From the NCBI GenBank assembly GCA_015233015.1, contig JADFYO010000005.1, positions 31,645-95,644 on the forward strand: a stretch of 64,000 nucleotides of DNA, in the 5' to 3' direction. The stretch's first letter is position 1. Each line of letters begins with the position of its first letter. Of the stretch, positions 1 through 7,969 are shown in pieces. The notes under the pieces are model-generated. The model saw only the letters and a list, made by a program, of their open reading frames with translations. It was not told the origin of the DNA and did not search any database. Source of the DNA: Nitrospirota bacterium (GTDB lineage: Bacteria; Nitrospirota; Thermodesulfovibrionia; Thermodesulfovibrionales; Magnetobacteriaceae). Made by a program: the position numbers and the translations under genes.

Positions 1-647
1 ACGGAGATGACGGGATTTCCTTCAAGCGTGGCAGCAGCCATAATTTTATCCACTAAGCCGCTTAACCTATCAGCCGCTTCGATAATTTTTTGCGAAATTT
101 CCACAGGTTGTTCAACCCCCGCGGCTAACATCTGCGAAAACCCCATCAAATGATTCAACGGCGTGCGCAGCTCATGGCTTATTGATGCTAAAATCATAGA
201 TTTAAATGCCTCCGCATCAACTTTCTCTCTCGCCGCTATGAGTTCTTCCCGCGCCTTTCTTTCTTTCTCAAAATCCCGCAGGACTTTTCTTAAACGAAAA
301 TCGAGCGTTTCGAGGTCTAAAATCGGTTTTTGAATAAAATCCTGCCCGCCTTTCAGCATAAAAACCCGAACCAATTCAATAGAGCCATGCCCGGTACACA
401 TCACCACCGGTAAATCAGGCCAAGTATTCCTGATATCTAAAAAAGAATTCAGGCCGTCGCTTCCCGGCATCTCCTGGTCGAGCAAGACAATCTGCGGATT
501 AACCTGCCAAATCAGACTTATGGCCTCATCTCCGCTTGAGGCGGTTGTTACGCTGTAGCCAAGTTGAGGCAGCCGCACCTCGAGAAGCCGTCTCATATCA
601 GGGTCGTCATCCACCACCAGAATAGTTATTTCTTTCGCTTCTCCCAT
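1..647 (-). CDS. receiver domain-histidine kinase protein, C-terminus cut by window edge
   Basis: This is a two-component signalling protein with an N-terminal receiver domain (residues about 6-125) followed by a histidine kinase dimerisation domain. The acidic residues D13-D15, the phosphoacceptor D57 in LLDQEMPG and K107 in QKP are all present. The HisKA motif SHELRTPLNHL places the phosphorylatable histidine at about residue 158. Only about 215 residues are visible because the gene runs off the left edge, so the ATPase domain is not seen. The ATG at 647 is preceded by an AGGAGG-like sequence. The receiver-first order is typical of hybrid response regulator/kinases that pass phosphate internally. 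The sensed signal cannot be told. Confidence 0.9.
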   Translation of the reverse strand, partial: MGEAKEITILVVDDDPDMRRLLEVRLPQLGYSVTTASSGDEAISLIWQVNPQIVLLDQEMPGSDGLNSFLDIRNTWPDLPVVMCTGHGSIELVRVFMLKGGQDFIQKPILDLETLDFRLRKVLRDFEKERKAREELIAAREKVDAEAFKSMILASISHELRTPLNHLMGFSQMLAAGVEQPVEISQKIIEAADRLSGLVDKIMAAATLEGNPVIS

Positions 648-1008
648 ATTCCCTCCTATGTCCCGTAATTATGTATTCGTCACGCCGCTGCCTGTAACAT
701 TTGATATGATACAATCAGTTACAGATTGCATGTTGTTTTTTTCAGCGTTTAATAAAAGTTGAATAGTGTTACATCTACGTAACATATGTCTGATAACGTC
801 TTGTATTAAAGGTCAATTATTTAGAATAACTATTTATAGTCGTAAATATAAACCACGCATCTGCTTAGATTATTTCTATCATGCAGTTAAACATTTATAT
901 CTGTCAATCACCCTTTTGGGTGATCGCATAAATCATTTTACATGTACTATACTTTCTAAATTCAATAGGGTTATTGAATTTTTTTGATAGTAACCGGTGG
1001 AGATTAAG
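648..1008. other. AT-rich intergenic region with a hairpin upstream of the LuxR gene
   Basis: No convincing gene is seen between the divergent kinase and LuxR genes. The stretch is strongly AT-rich. It holds a perfect 7-bp hairpin, ATCACCC-TTTT-GGGTGAT, at 907-924 and a small GTTAC...GTAAC dyad near 770-785. Either could be an operator for the LuxR gene or the divergent kinase gene; this is inference. Confidence 0.5.
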
Positions 1009-1815
1009 ATGACGCCAGATTATGGCAAGTTAATAAAGAGCGATTACATTGCCTCACACCTGAAAGGCGGCGAGTTGTTAACTCTGGTTGAAATCATGCA
1101 CCAGCTTAGTTTGTGCGAGCTGAATGCTTACACATGCTGTAAGACAGCTATGGTTGATTGCATCATTTATAAACTAAGAGATTTAATCCCTTTTGACTGT
1201 TGTTGTTTTTCGATTATAGAATACGATGCTATTACAAAACACCCTGAAAATATCCTTATGATAAGTCCCGGGGAGTTCCGTTTTCCCAAACGATATATCG
1301 ATGTGTTCAAAGAGCAAAAAGCTTATAGAGACGACCCGTTAATAAAGAAACTGCTCGATAAAGATGATTGTTATTATTTTGAAGACATATACATCGAAGA
1401 TCCCCCGCCAACGGGGGTTGAGGAGTTACTTTATAGATATAATCTAAAGAATGGTTATATAACAGGGAAAAAAGACGCCTCACATAATCTTCTATATTAC
1501 AATATGGTCACAGGGAAATCATTGGTTAAAGACAGAAGAAGCTATATAATATTATCTAATATATTAATTTTTACAAGAAATATCATGAGCAGACTGTTTA
1601 ATTGTGTAAAAGTGACGGTTCCCGATTTCACGCCCAGAGCGATGGAAATCATTATACGTATGTCGGAAGGCGAGACAAATCTGGACATATCGCAGGCTTT
1701 AGATATAAGCGTGAACACTGTAAAGAGCCATATCTCCAAAATATTAAAACAATTAGGCGCGAAAAACAAGACGCAGGCAGTGGCGTTGTGCTATGGATAT
1801 GGAATCTTAAAGTGA
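1009..1815 (+). CDS. LuxR-family transcriptional regulator with divergent ligand-binding-like N-terminus
   Basis: The last 65 residues are a LuxR/GerE helix-turn-helix, recognisable from the TPRAMEII start, the segment NLDISQALDISVNTVKSHIS and the KLGAKNKTQA-type end. The first 190 residues have spaced Tyr/Phe and a DP motif (YIDVF...YRDDPLI) as in the autoinducer-binding domain of LuxR proteins, but the match is weak. There is no receiver domain, so it is not a NarL-type response regulator. I chose the ATG at 1009 rather than the in-frame GTG at 997 because GGTGGAG lies six bases before it. No LuxI-type synthase is present here, so it would be an orphan ('solo') regulator. The ligand is unknown. 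Confidence 0.85.
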   Translation: MTPDYGKLIKSDYIASHLKGGELLTLVEIMHQLSLCELNAYTCCKTAMVDCIIYKLRDLIPFDCCCFSIIEYDAITKHPENILMISPGEFRFPKRYIDVFKEQKAYRDDPLIKKLLDKDDCYYFEDIYIEDPPPTGVEELLYRYNLKNGYITGKKDASHNLLYYNMVTGKSLVKDRRSYIILSNILIFTRNIMSRLFNCVKVTVPDFTPRAMEIIIRMSEGETNLDISQALDISVNTVKSHISKILKQLGAKNKTQAVALCYGYGILK

Positions 1816-1823
1816 GGGTAGTA

Positions 1824-1898
1824 TGGTGGGCGATACAGGATTTGAACCTGTGACTTCTGCCGTGTGAAGGCAGCGCTCTGCCGCTGAGCTAATCGCCC
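1824..1898 (-). tRNA. tRNA-Val (anticodon CAC)
   Basis: The minus strand folds into a complete cloverleaf: acceptor GGGCGAT/ATCGCCC, D arm with AGCTCAGCGGCAGAGC, anticodon stem CTGCC/GGCAG around the loop TTCACAC, T arm with GGTTCAAATCC, and an encoded 3' CCA. Anticodon CAC reads the valine codon GUG. It lies just after the LuxR gene, on the opposite strand. Confidence 0.97.
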
Positions 1899-1929
1899 TC
1901 ATAAAAATAACCACTGAAACATAACAATT

Positions 1930-2907
1930 TCAACCTAAAATTGTCAACAGCGCCCCCGTCAACTCATCCACTGAACCGGCTTTCTTGATAAGATTTTTAA
2001 ACTCCTCCAATTTATCTATAGAATCGACAGCTCTAACCATGTCAATCAAATCAAGTCCCGCCGAACCAAATTTCAGCTCAAGCATCCCTTCTATTCCCTC
2101 AATCAAACCCTTTCGCTGCCCTTCGAGCAAGCCCTTTAGCTGCCCTTCGAGCAAACCCTTTCGCTGCCCCTCGAGCAAACCCATTCGCTGCCCTTCGAGC
2201 AAGCCTTTCTCTATGCCTCTCTCTTCACCCTCTGCAATTCCCCGCTCACGCCCCTGCCTGAACCTTACATCTCTCTCCATATCATATACTAATGCCATTT
2301 CCTCCGCCTCCTTATAGATATTGTCCTGCAAATCTCTAAGTTGAGACAGGACTTCAACCTGCCTTATGTATTTGCCCCTGAGAGTTTCCTCCGGCACTAA
2401 TTCTTTTAATCGATTAAGTATATCTCTTATAAATATTCTAACACCTTTCTTCTGGTAATTGCATAAGATGGATAATATCACCTCTTCAGGGCTGTCCGAA
2501 TATAAGAACTGTTCGCAGTCAACATCGCGCATGTCTATCAGATTATATCTGTGGCTTGTCGTCTCTGTTGAAAGGCTGTCTTTCATCGAAAGCAGCTCAT
2601 TGCCGATATAAAACACATATTGCAATGGGTGAATCTTATGAATTTCAGACAGATAAACCCAATACCGCAGCTCCCTGTACACCATTTGCGAGTAGTTAGT
2701 AGCCTGAAACTCAATGTGAAGCAGAGATATGGAACCATCTTCCATCTCTACACGTAAAATGAAATCGGCCTCGCGTTCATTCGTTATCTGGAGTTTAGTC
2801 TCTATCGCCGTTGATCTGACGATTTTCAGCCCGATTACCTTTGCTATCAGGGTATCCACCACGCCCTTCAGGATTTCCTTGATAATTTTGTCGTAATGTT
2901 TAGGCAT
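1930..2907 (-). CDS. Rpn-family PD-(D/E)XK nuclease-like protein
   Basis: This 325-residue protein has the layout of the Rpn/DUF4351-type family, often annotated as putative transposase or recombination-promoting nuclease. The N-terminal part has a PD-(D/E)XK-like core: ADFILR (about residue 47) followed by LLHIEFQA. The middle is helical. A run of near-identical octapeptides of the type GLLEGQRK spans about residues 232-270. The members are common in genomes with many mobile elements, and the cellular role is poorly known. No clear ribosome-binding site precedes the ATG at 2907. Confidence 0.8.
   Translation of the reverse strand: MPKHYDKIIKEILKGVVDTLIAKVIGLKIVRSTAIETKLQITNEREADFILRVEMEDGSISLLHIEFQATNYSQMVYRELRYWVYLSEIHKIHPLQYVFYIGNELLSMKDSLSTETTSHRYNLIDMRDVDCEQFLYSDSPEEVILSILCNYQKKGVRIFIRDILNRLKELVPEETLRGKYIRQVEVLSQLRDLQDNIYKEAEEMALVYDMERDVRFRQGRERGIAEGEERGIEKGLLEGQRMGLLEGQRKGLLEGQLKGLLEGQRKGLIEGIEGMLELKFGSAGLDLIDMVRAVDSIDKLEEFKNLIKKAGSVDELTGALLTILG
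2098..2211 (-). repeat. 24-bp tandem repeats inside the Rpn-like gene
   Basis: About five consecutive 24-bp units encode the octapeptide GLLEGQ(R/L)(K/M). Units differ by only a few bases, so copy number could change by slippage while preserving the frame. Similar repeats are commonly seen near the C-terminus of Rpn-family proteins. Confidence 0.8.
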
Positions 2908-3004
2908 CGGCTATATTTTAACATAGGAAACAGACGCAATGCCGTCCTAATATTGAATTATTTTCTTATGGTATTTTCTTTATCTTTTGGTGTATCCTAT
3001 CAGC

Positions 3005-3898
3005 ATGAAAATAAAGTTTTGGGGCGTGCGCGGTTCAATCCCAACTCCGGGCAAAGATACCGTTCGCTATGGGGGAAACACATCCTGCATCGGCCTTGAC
3101 GGCGAGGACGGCACTTGCGTCATCTTTGAAGCAGGCACAGGCATACGCATGGCCGGCACAAAGCTCGCGGCTATGCCTCAGGTCGAGATAAACCTCTTCC
3201 TTTCACATACCCACTGGGACCATATCCACGGATTTCCATTCTTTATCCCTGCCTATATCCCAAATCGTATAATAAACATATACGGCCCGCCGCATTTTGA
3301 CAAAAGCCTTCGCGAGATAATGGCCCAGCAGATGGTCTATTCATATTTCCCCGTAAACTCAGACGAACTTCAGGCGCGCATCAGGTACTTTGACCTTAAA
3401 GAGGAGACCGTTGAAATAGGCGGCCTGAAAATCAGCTCCAAACTCATGAACCACCCCGTAACCTGCTTTGCCTACAGGGTGACAGAGGGCAGCAGGAGCA
3501 TTGTCTATACGGGGGACAACGAGCCTTACTATAATTTTATGGCGTCCGCCGCTATGGACGAGGCCGAGATGGCAGAAATCGCTATGATTGTTAACGAGCA
3601 AAACGACAGAAACGTCGAATTTGCCAGAGGCTGTGATGTACTCATAGCCGACGCTCAATACACTCACGCCGAATACCCGGCAAGGATCGGCTGGGGACAC
3701 AGCACTAACCATCAGGTGGTTGACCTTGCCGTAAAGGCAGACGTCAAACATCTCGTCATGTTTCACCACGAACCAGTCCGTACGGACGACCAGATTGATC
3801 AGATTGTAGAAGAGACAAAGAAGTATTACGAAGAAACAGGGCGCACGGGCCTCAGGATAACAGCGGCGGCCGAGGGTGAGGAAATCGTAGTTGTGTAA
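3005..3898 (+). CDS. metallo-beta-lactamase-fold hydrolase
   Basis: A 297-residue protein of the MBL superfamily. The metal-binding signature HTHWDH is at residues 68-73, and further metal-ligand candidates lie in MNHPV, TGDNEPY and the late FHHEP. The start MKIKFWGVRGSIP is typical of a stand-alone subfamily of predicted hydrolases or phosphodiesterases that is distinct from antibiotic lactamases. I place the start at ATG 3005 because family members begin there. There is no Shine-Dalgarno sequence in front of it, but a TATCCT box ends six bases upstream, so a leaderless transcript is possible. The substrate is unknown. Confidence 0.88.
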   Translation: MKIKFWGVRGSIPTPGKDTVRYGGNTSCIGLDGEDGTCVIFEAGTGIRMAGTKLAAMPQVEINLFLSHTHWDHIHGFPFFIPAYIPNRIINIYGPPHFDKSLREIMAQQMVYSYFPVNSDELQARIRYFDLKEETVEIGGLKISSKLMNHPVTCFAYRVTEGSRSIVYTGDNEPYYNFMASAAMDEAEMAEIAMIVNEQNDRNVEFARGCDVLIADAQYTHAEYPARIGWGHSTNHQVVDLAVKADVKHLVMFHHEPVRTDDQIDQIVEETKKYYEETGRTGLRITAAAEGEEIVVV

Positions 3899-3935
3899 GG
3901 ACCGCTAAATCAGCAGGTTATAGAAAGATATAAAC

Positions 3936-4112
3936 ATGTATAAACATGGTGAATATTATATAATAGCAATAGTTTTATCTGCATGTGTGATTGGAGTAGA
4001 AGTATGGCGTAGGAATGGGTCAATTAAAACAGCTTTATATTGGGCAATGGGATATCTATTGATAGCCACAATTGGTTATTTCAATGGATGGATTATTGTC
4101 CCAACAAAATGA
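3936..4112 (+). CDS. small hydrophobic protein, 58 aa
   Basis: This short frame encodes MYKHGEYYIIAIVLSA and continues for 58 residues with two hydrophobic stretches (about 8-24 and 33-52). It would be a two-pass inner-membrane peptide with a short basic connector (WRRNGSIK). It lies in an AT-rich gap between the MBL gene and the convergent kinase gene. There is only a weak AGAAAG upstream. No family is recognised. It may be genuine or a chance hydrophobic frame. Confidence 0.4.
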   Translation: MYKHGEYYIIAIVLSACVIGVEVWRRNGSIKTALYWAMGYLLIATIGYFNGWIIVPTK

Positions 4113-4184
4113 GGTGATTTTTCAATACGAAACAGCATCTTTTTACATTTTTCACATTGGTATAAGCCCTACGCGGCGCGCTGG

Positions 4185-7100
4185 TTAAAATCTCCTGCCA
4201 GCGAGCTTTTGCAGTTCCCTGTGAATGAACTTTTTTTCAGCCCTGCCGTAGCCGGCACAGCCCAGCGTGTAGATGAGTTTTTCTAAATCGGCCTCCGACC
4301 AATCCGCAGAGCCGCGCCTCGTAAGAGTGCCCTGCACGTATGGGGTATGGGCGACGTAGAACTTCTCGAGCAGTGTTGTGGCGCCTTCGTCCCATTGCTG
4401 CTCATTTCTGACGATGAGGTCCCAGTCCAGCACCCAGACCTTGATAGTGCTGTCGTCATAGGCGGAGATTGCGTAGCGCCCGTCCATGCTCATAGCTACC
4501 GCGTTTACTCCCACTACGTGTCCTTTGAATATCCTCAGGCACTGCCCTGTCGTAGTATTCCAAATCCTGAATGTACTGTCGAAACTTCCTGAGATAACGT
4601 GCTGGGCGTCAGCGCTGAACGCCACAGAGGTTACCCGCGCAGTATGCCCTTCGAGGTCCATGATGTGGCGTCCCGATGAGATGTCCCAGATCTTTGCGGT
4701 CTTATCGTCGCTTCCCGATACGGCATAGCGGCCGTTTAAACTTATCGCAACCGAATTAACAGGGGCACTATGACCGCTGAAAGTACCAAGCAGGCCCAGA
4801 AAATCCACTGTCGTCATCTCACAGTTATTTATCAGACAATCATCGCCGGCAGATAGCAGCATCCTGTTGTCCATGCTAAGTGCTACAGCGCGCACAGGGG
4901 CTGTGTGCTCTTTAAATGTCTTTATACAGCTGCCTGAGAATAAATCCCACACCTTGACGGTCTTGTCGTCGCTTCCCGATACGGCAAGTTTGCCGTCGGC
5001 GGTGATGCAGACGGCGTTAACCCTTGCGTCATGTCCTTTGAGCGTCTTAAGCAGGCGTCCCTTCGCGGTCTCCCATAACCGGACTGTCTTGTCAATACCT
5101 CCCGACAGGGCATAACTTCCGTCGGCACTCAGGCAGACAGCCCTTACCCCTTCAAAGTGTCCCTTGAAGGGCATCGCAGGTTTTTTTGAATCGACCTCCC
5201 GCAACCGGAGGGTTTTATCCATGCTGCCGGACAGGACAAGGTGGTTGGCGTCGTCTATGCAGACAGAGGTTACAGCGCCATCGTGTCCCTTATACGTGTA
5301 AGCCTCCCAGCCGCCGGCGAGGTTCCTGTGCGGAAACACACTGTAGAGCTGCGTCCACATGTCGATTGCCTCAACCGTCCTGCTATAGCCCTTTTGAGAG
5401 CGTGCCTTTCGCACATGCCCGGCTGCCTTGACGTAATCCCCCGACTGCATCGATTGCCTGGCAAGGGAGAGTTCACTGCTGTAGACGGCCATTGCGGAGA
5501 ATGCCGTTTCGCTCTTTAACACCAGGGAAAGCATCATAGGGGCGCGATAGGTCTCTTTTTCACTCCGCAGTTCCCAGAAAAGCGCGTCGTTGCTCATGCC
5601 GTTTGATATAAAGTATTTGCCGTTTACCGACATATGAATGGAACTTGCCGGCGTCTGAGCCCCCTCGAAGGTGCGAAGGCAGCGTTTGGAGGATAAATCC
5701 CACAACCGGACCGTCTTGTCCTGTCCGCCTGAGAGGGCATACCGTGAATTCCAGCTCAAAACCACAGACAGTACCGGCTCGGCGTGGCCCGTGATAGACC
5801 GTTGATACTGCCGGTTGCGGAAATCCCATAGTCTTAACGTATTGTCGGCACAGGCGGCGATTAAATAATTCCCGTCCTTGCTGAGACAGCTGCCATTGAC
5901 CGCTACCGCGTGTTCCTTAAATACATGCAGACATTTCAGCGACGAGACATTCCATATTCTCAGTGTGCCGTCAAGGCTGCCTGAAACAATATGCTGGGCG
6001 TCGTTGGTGGCGGCCACCGATGTAATGGAGCCTCTGTGCCCGGCAAAGGAACGCAGATAGTTGCCTGAGTTAATATCCCATAGTTTAATCGTTTCGTCGG
6101 CGCTTCCCGATACGGGAAATTTGCCGTCGGGGCTGAGATATACCGCGGTTACGTCGTCCGCGTGTCCCCTGAAATTATATAGTGTAGTGCCCGTGGATAT
6201 ATTCCACACGCGCACGGTTTTGTCCGCACTGCCGGATATTGCATATCTGGCGTCGCTGGTGAGGCTGGCCGATAAGACGCCGCCGGTGTGTCCGCTTAAT
6301 GTCTTAACGCACTGGCCGGTGGCAGTGTCCCAGAGCCTGAGTTTTTTGTCCATACTGCCTGTGAGGGCAAGCCGGCCATCGTGGCTGAGGCTCACAGTCG
6401 TAATCTGGCCCATGTGGCCGGTGAAAGTCTCCAACAGCCTTCTCGATGTGGGCAGCGCCGCCTGAGCCGACGCCAGTGAGGCCGCGGCCTCCTCTATATT
6501 GCCGTATTGCCCGATTATATTTTCAAGGTACTTTATGGCTGAGACACAGTCGTTCCTTTCCATGTGAACGAGGGCAAGCAGATACTCCGGCGTCCAGTCG
6601 TCTATGTGAGAACGCTGCACCTCCTCGAGTTCTCTGACGAGTATATCATCGGTTATTTTAGCGTTTCTCCAGTGTATGAGTCCAAGGTTGTATGAGGACT
6701 GAGGGTGGTGAGGCTGGATTTTTATGGCCTCATGCCAGAGCCTTTCGGCCTCGTCGTCTCTACCTAAGTCAAGTAGTGAGACCGCCCTGTTGTTCAGGCT
6801 GTCAGCGGTTGCGCTGTTTGACGCCGGCATCTGCCTCGGATATGGATTTGAAGTTATTTCGTGGTATATCCCTATTAAAGTCTCAGCGATTTTTGCCATA
6901 CTCTCTGGTCGCTTGTAAGGGTCAAGATTAAGACATTCCCGTAAGAGCGTGAAAATCTGCTTCGGCATAGGGGGAAGAAATGCGTGTGGGTTTTCGGCCT
7001 GATTTTCAACGTGGGACATCAGTGCCTCTGCCGCTACTGTGCCCGACGGCCATGTTACCTCGCCTGTAAACATTACCAATATCGATACAGCCCACGACCA

Positions 7101-7904
7101 TATGTCTGTTTTCGGAGACAAAGACCCTCTGTTTGCCTGCTCTGGGGAACAAAAGGCAGGGGTCATGCCGGATTGGACGTGCGAGCTGCTGTCGGTTTCG
7201 TCTTCGATCATCCGGCCTCTGCCTGAGAAGGCCTTAGCAAGGCCAAAGTCTGTGACCTTTGCGGTTCCCTCCGAGGTGATCATTATGTTTGCTGGTTTCA
7301 TGTCTCTGTGGATAAGACCTTTTTCATGAGCGTAGTGGAGGCCCCATGCGATTTGAATAGCCATATCTATGATTTTTTCAAGCTCAGTTAATTTCCCGTC
7401 CGCAATCCAGTCGTTTAAATTTCCCCCGTTGACATACTCGGCAAAGACGCGTGGAACGCCGTCAAGCTCCCTGACATAGTAGCAGCTTACAATGTGCGGG
7501 TGCAGACCGAGGTTGACCCATGTCTCAGCCTCTGCCTGAAAACCCTTCGAGCCGCCGGAACGCTCCAGCTCAGAGGGTTTTGGGCTTTTCACGGCAAGGT
7601 CGACATTCCAGCCCCTGTGGCGGACCTTATAGACCTTGCCCATGCCGCCTTCGCCCAAAAATCCTGTAATCTCATAGAGATCAAGTATTACGTCGCCTAT
7701 GCTCCAATCGTGGGAATTGCGCCTGGGAAGTGGTTCGCTGGGTGGTACGGCCGAATCATCCATGCGCGGCCCGACGGCCTTCTCGATGGCCTTTTCGATG
7801 CGGAACGTTGTGCCGCATTTTTTGCACTTCGCCGGTTTCCCGGCAAACGTGGCGGATACATTATACTTAGCTCCACAATTGGAACATGACGTAAGTATCA
7901 TCAT
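4185..7904 (-). CDS. zinc-ribbon Ser/Thr protein kinase with TPRs and two WD40 propellers
   Basis: This is a very large Hanks-type kinase (about 1239 aa). A CxxC...CxxC zinc ribbon (about residues 7-37, MJ0042-like) is followed by a kinase domain (about 75-345). The kinase domain has GEGGMGKVY, the VAIK-type lysine near 106, HRDMKPAN and DFG. A TPR stretch follows (about 370-470), then WD40 units. I count fourteen WD40-type units in two groups of seven separated by a helical linker, which suggests two complete propellers for protein binding. No transmembrane segment is seen, so it should be cytosolic. The start is set at the fourth codon of the longest frame, nine bases after AGGGG. It is the last gene of a three-gene signalling operon and probably the output scaffold-kinase. 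Confidence 0.93.
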   Translation of the reverse strand: MMILTSCSNCGAKYNVSATFAGKPAKCKKCGTTFRIEKAIEKAVGPRMDDSAVPPSEPLPRRNSHDWSIGDVILDLYEITGFLGEGGMGKVYKVRHRGWNVDLAVKSPKPSELERSGGSKGFQAEAETWVNLGLHPHIVSCYYVRELDGVPRVFAEYVNGGNLNDWIADGKLTELEKIIDMAIQIAWGLHYAHEKGLIHRDMKPANIMITSEGTAKVTDFGLAKAFSGRGRMIEDETDSSSHVQSGMTPAFCSPEQANRGSLSPKTDIWSWAVSILVMFTGEVTWPSGTVAAEALMSHVENQAENPHAFLPPMPKQIFTLLRECLNLDPYKRPESMAKIAETLIGIYHEITSNPYPRQMPASNSATADSLNNRAVSLLDLGRDDEAERLWHEAIKIQPHHPQSSYNLGLIHWRNAKITDDILVRELEEVQRSHIDDWTPEYLLALVHMERNDCVSAIKYLENIIGQYGNIEEAAASLASAQAALPTSRRLLETFTGHMGQITTVSLSHDGRLALTGSMDKKLRLWDTATGQCVKTLSGHTGGVLSASLTSDARYAISGSADKTVRVWNISTGTTLYNFRGHADDVTAVYLSPDGKFPVSGSADETIKLWDINSGNYLRSFAGHRGSITSVAATNDAQHIVSGSLDGTLRIWNVSSLKCLHVFKEHAVAVNGSCLSKDGNYLIAACADNTLRLWDFRNRQYQRSITGHAEPVLSVVLSWNSRYALSGGQDKTVRLWDLSSKRCLRTFEGAQTPASSIHMSVNGKYFISNGMSNDALFWELRSEKETYRAPMMLSLVLKSETAFSAMAVYSSELSLARQSMQSGDYVKAAGHVRKARSQKGYSRTVEAIDMWTQLYSVFPHRNLAGGWEAYTYKGHDGAVTSVCIDDANHLVLSGSMDKTLRLREVDSKKPAMPFKGHFEGVRAVCLSADGSYALSGGIDKTVRLWETAKGRLLKTLKGHDARVNAVCITADGKLAVSGSDDKTVKVWDLFSGSCIKTFKEHTAPVRAVALSMDNRMLLSAGDDCLINNCEMTTVDFLGLLGTFSGHSAPVNSVAISLNGRYAVSGSDDKTAKIWDISSGRHIMDLEGHTARVTSVAFSADAQHVISGSFDSTFRIWNTTTGQCLRIFKGHVVGVNAVAMSMDGRYAISAYDDSTIKVWVLDWDLIVRNEQQWDEGATTLLEKFYVAHTPYVQGTLTRRGSADWSEADLEKLIYTLGCAGYGRAEKKFIHRELQKLAGRRF

Positions 7905-7969
7905 TTGTAACATCCCCTAAGCACAAGATCTTTAACCCCGTAATATTTTACAAAAAATTATGCAATAAT

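Noticed and set aside
766..987. 73-residue frame before the LuxR gene
   Set aside because: No ribosome-binding site, very AT-rich, protein-like features absent; probably chance.
1985..2317. plus-strand frame of SKPFRCPS-type repeats
   Set aside because: It is the reverse of the octapeptide repeats in the Rpn-like gene.
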